Assembly: GCA_011321895.1 (NCBI GenBank)
Contig: DROK01000049.1
Span: 1 to 7,742, forward strand
Length of the DNA stretch: 7,742 nucleotides
Reading direction: 5' to 3'
Source: Thermodesulfatator atlanticus
GTDB taxonomy: Bacteria > Desulfobacterota > Thermodesulfobacteria > Thermodesulfobacteriales > Thermodesulfatatoraceae
Position numbers and translations under genes: made by a program. A model generated the notes under the pieces. It saw only the letters and a list, made by a program, of their open reading frames with translations. It was not told the origin of the DNA and ran no database searches. Every line of letters starts with the position of its first letter. The stretch's first letter is position 1. Below, in pieces: positions 5,432-7,742 of this stretch.

Positions 5432-7742
5432 TTAACCCCTTCCTGGCTTTGAAACGGACCTACCGTTATCTTTTCTTTACGCCCGTCTCTTAAGATTTCG
5501 AGTCTTATCTTATCTTCCGGCCTCTTGGAATAGAGGGCGAGTTTGAGGTCGGTGACGGACTTGATGAGCTTGCCGTCTGCTTTGAGGATCACGTCCCCTT
5601 CTTTAAGACCGGCCTTGGCCGCCGGACGACCGGGCAAGACCTTCCTTATTACCAACCCTTTCGGGGTTTCCTCTACCAACACGCCCAGTCTGGCGGTAAA
5701 GGGCGGGGCTTCAGGGGCGGGGAAAAGGACGTAGTCTGCCATGGCCGGGCTCAGGTTCTGGCCGGGGCTCAGCAGCACGATAACGTAATCCCGGAAACCC
5801 CGCCGCGCCAGGCGGGAGGGGATGCCGTACCCGTAAGCCACGTGGGCCCGCCCCACTATGACCACCATCTGCCGTTCCGGGTGTTTGGCCAGATAACGGG
5901 CGATGCTTTCGGCCATGGCTTCGTCCCAGAGGAGCTGGGCCTCATAAAAGGTCTCAAAGTCTTTGATTTCTTTCCGGTTTTCCGGATGGCTCTCGTAGAC
6001 CAGGCGCAGATAAGCCCGGTAGGCCTGATTGGACTTGTCAAGCGGAGGCAGCAGGGCTCGTTCTTCCGGGCTTAAGGCCTTAAGCCCCCCTTTGGCCACC
6101 TTGTCCGTGATTTCGGCCCGGATATTCAGGGCCACCAGCGGGATGCGGTGTTTGCGGGCGTAATCAATAATGGGCTTATAGAGTTTCCAGTTAAACCCCC
6201 AACGCTTGAAATATTCGCTCTGCCGCAAAAACTCTTCCTCGCTCAGTTTCCCTTCGATGTAGGCGTCAAGGACCCTCTGGAAGGGGCGCTGGAACATCTC
6301 CAGACCGATGGCCAGGCGGTGGCCCGCTTCGTTTAACCATTTGATAATTTCAAGCTGGGCCAGGTGTTCTTCGTAGCGGTCGTGCTGTTCTCCCAAGAAA
6401 ATTACCTGGTGTAAGGAGATGGCCCGGGCGATGGTCTCTAAAGGAAAGAGGTTGCTAAGAGAAGTCCCCCTTACGTCTCCCTTGAGCTTGATCTGGATGC
6501 CGGCGGTAAAACGTGGCCTTTCCTTTAGAACGATCTTTCCGTTTGCGGTACAGACGTTTTGATAATCACCCAGGTGTACCAGTTTATAAAGGGCCCTTTC
6601 CACTTCCTGGGAAGAAGCCGCCCGGGCGTAAGCAATGATTTTGTCAGGACGGCCGGGATTTTCCTGGACCGAAAGGCAAAAGTCACCCTCAAGCTCGGGA
6701 AAAAGGATCTTTACCTTCTCCGGGATGCTATCCAGATAGACGAGGTCCCGCTGGACTTCGCTGGGAAGCAAAGCTATGGTCTCCAGGCGAAAATGCCGCT
6801 TTTTAAAAAAGGAAAGGAATGGACGATAAAGGTTGATCTTTCTTTTGGGCGTCAAGACCAGATAGCCCCCTTCGGCCCCCAGGAGACGAGAGATGACCGG
6901 GGGAAATTCCGGTTCTGTCAGGTGCCTGGCCACGTCGTAGCCGGGGTCAAGCACGGCCAGCAGGGGCTTGCCCTTAATCTCCACGTCTATCCTGGCCCTG
7001 GGCCCTGAAATATAAAGGAGGGTTTCTTTTTCTTCTTGGTCGGAAACGACCTTCAAAGGCAGGGTGAGTTCGTAATAGGGTTCGTTTTGCGTCACCAGAA
7101 GGCCTACCAGATACTTGTTATCCCCCACCGGGATGATCCGTTCCCGCTGGAAGGAAAGCCGGGGCAGGCCAGCCCGGTCGATCCACTGGCGAAAGAAACT
7201 CTCTAGCTTGCTGTTACTTACTTTTTCAAAGGCCCGCCGCAGATCATCCCAGGAGGCATAGCTAAACAGGTGTTTCTCGTAAAAGAGGCGCAACCCGGCG
7301 TTAAAAAGCTCATCTCCCAAACGTTGTCTTAGCATGTGGAAGACCAGGGCCCCTTTGCCGTAACCGATGGCCTGGGCGGTCCGGTTATAACGGTAACGGA
7401 ATTCCCTCAAAGGGAATTCATTTTCCGGACGGACGTAACTTTCATAAGTGGTAAGCAGACGGTGACGATAAAGGGCTCCTTCTTTCTTTTTTTCGAAAAC
7501 GTCGTGGTCCGCCAGATAGGTGACCAGACCCTCACTCCAATTGCCTTCCTCCCACAGGGGATAGACCCCACAACCAAACCAGTTGTGAAGTAGCTCATGA
7601 GGCAGAGAAATTTCCCTGATAAAAGGCAGGGGCAGGAGGCGGTTTCCGATAAGGGTGAGGGTAGGGTAGGCAAAGCCCGTCTGGTTGACGTTTTCCACCA
7701 CGGCAAAACGCCGGTAAGGGTAAGGGCCAAAGAGCTTTTCGT
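5428..7742 (-). CDS. M1 aminopeptidase - ChaN (DUF399) - PDZ fusion protein, N-terminus beyond window edge
   Basis: The frame stays open to the right edge: 770 residues are visible, including 13 before the GTG at 7701 (ending PYPYRRFA) that belong to the M1 fold, so the real start is outside. Counting from that GTG as 1: a gluzincin M1 domain (about 1-185) has HELLH at 35-39, third zinc ligand Glu57 in GNWSEGL, and catalytic Tyr114 in AIGYGKGALVFHMLR. Region 185-425 looks beta-rich then alpha/beta and is not recognised. A ChaN/DUF399 domain (about 430-650) has FLGEQHD at 435-441, LEMFQR at 467-472, WDEAMAESI at 592-600 and GRAHVAYGYGIPSRL at 617-631. ChaN proteins are heme-binding lipoproteins related to the EreA/TIKI fold. 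An HtrA-like PDZ domain (about 671-750) has GLVIRKVLPGRPAAKAGLKEGDVI. Such proteins are likely exported, but the N-terminus cannot be seen. Substrate and role are unknown; peptide trimming with PDZ-guided binding is an inference. The downstream 115-residue gene is coupled by a TGATG overlap. Confidence 0.9.
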   Translation of the reverse strand, partial: EKLFGPYPYRRFAVVENVNQTGFAYPTLTLIGNRLLPLPFIREISLPHELLHNWFGCGVYPLWEEGNWSEGLVTYLADHDVFEKKKEGALYRHRLLTTYESYVRPENEFPLREFRYRYNRTAQAIGYGKGALVFHMLRQRLGDELFNAGLRLFYEKHLFSYASWDDLRRAFEKVSNSKLESFFRQWIDRAGLPRLSFQRERIIPVGDNKYLVGLLVTQNEPYYELTLPLKVVSDQEEKETLLYISGPRARIDVEIKGKPLLAVLDPGYDVARHLTEPEFPPVISRLLGAEGGYLVLTPKRKINLYRPFLSFFKKRHFRLETIALLPSEVQRDLVYLDSIPEKVKILFPELEGDFCLSVQENPGRPDKIIAYARAASSQEVERALYKLVHLGDYQNVCTANGKIVLKERPRFTAGIQIKLKGDVRGTSLSNLFPLETIARAISLHQVIFLGEQHDRYEEHLAQLEIIKWLNEAGHRLAIGLEMFQRPFQRVLDAYIEGKLSEEEFLRQSEYFKRWGFNWKLYKPIIDYARKHRIPLVALNIRAEITDKVAKGGLKALSPEERALLPPLDKSNQAYRAYLRLVYESHPENRKEIKDFETFYEAQLLWDEAMAESIARYLAKHPERQMVVIVGRAHVAYGYGIPSRLARRGFRDYVIVLLSPGQNLSPAMADYVLFPAPEAPPFTARLGVLVEETPKGLVIRKVLPGRPAAKAGLKEGDVILKADGKLIKSVTDLKLALYSKRPEDKIRLEILRDGRKEKITVGPFQSQEGVK

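Noticed and set aside
7407..7730. 107-codon minus-strand frame at the right end
   Set aside because: It is out of frame with the M1 domain, whose HExxH and Tyr motifs lie in the other reading frame over the same bases.

Overview
The window reads as an ordinary bacterial chromosome segment from a thermophile-like organism. The proteins are rich in Glu, Lys, Arg, Leu and Pro, genes are tightly packed with start/stop overlaps, and coding DNA is moderately GC-rich with a few short AT-rich gaps. The gene content (M1-ChaN-PDZ fusion, MltB-type lytic transglycosylase, HU, M20D and M24 peptidases) reminds me of Thermodesulfobacteria or other Desulfobacterota. That placement is inference from remembered protein families, not a search. 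I see no mobile element, CRISPR array, tRNA or rRNA.

Layout. Positions 2086 to 1 (minus strand) hold two overlapping genes: an M20D amidohydrolase, then a YbdK-type (GCS2 family) carboxylate-amine ligase that runs off the left edge. The ligase frame has no ATG, GTG or TTG codon before its conserved N-terminal motif. It most likely starts at a CTG codon behind a good Shine-Dalgarno sequence. Positions 2087-2353 are an AT-rich divergent control region with two abutting inverted repeats, a hairpin upstream of the M20 gene, and an extended -10 promoter candidate facing right. Positions 2354-4711 (plus strand) hold a three-gene overlapping cluster: a stand-alone receiver-domain response regulator, a secreted MltB-like lytic transglycosylase, and an M24 Xaa-Pro-type peptidase. 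A histone-like HU gene with a near-perfect ribosome binding site follows at 4796-5068.

A short bidirectional hairpin terminator (5076-5093) separates HU from a converging minus-strand pair. The upstream gene of that pair (7742 to 5428, N-terminus off the right edge) encodes an M1-type zinc aminopeptidase domain fused to a ChaN/DUF399 domain and a C-terminal PDZ domain. The downstream gene overlaps its stop codon and encodes a 115-residue protein with conserved-looking Cys/His pairs that I do not recognise functionally.

How the genes may work together. The segment is strikingly rich in peptide- and wall-cleaving enzymes (M20D, MltB, M24, M1) plus one amide-forming ligase. Peptide or cell-wall turnover is a plausible common theme, but this is inference. 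The most interesting points are the probable CTG start, the M1-ChaN-PDZ fusion with its coupled small Cys protein, the receiver/transglycosylase/peptidase coupling, and the two abutting palindromes in the divergent promoter region.
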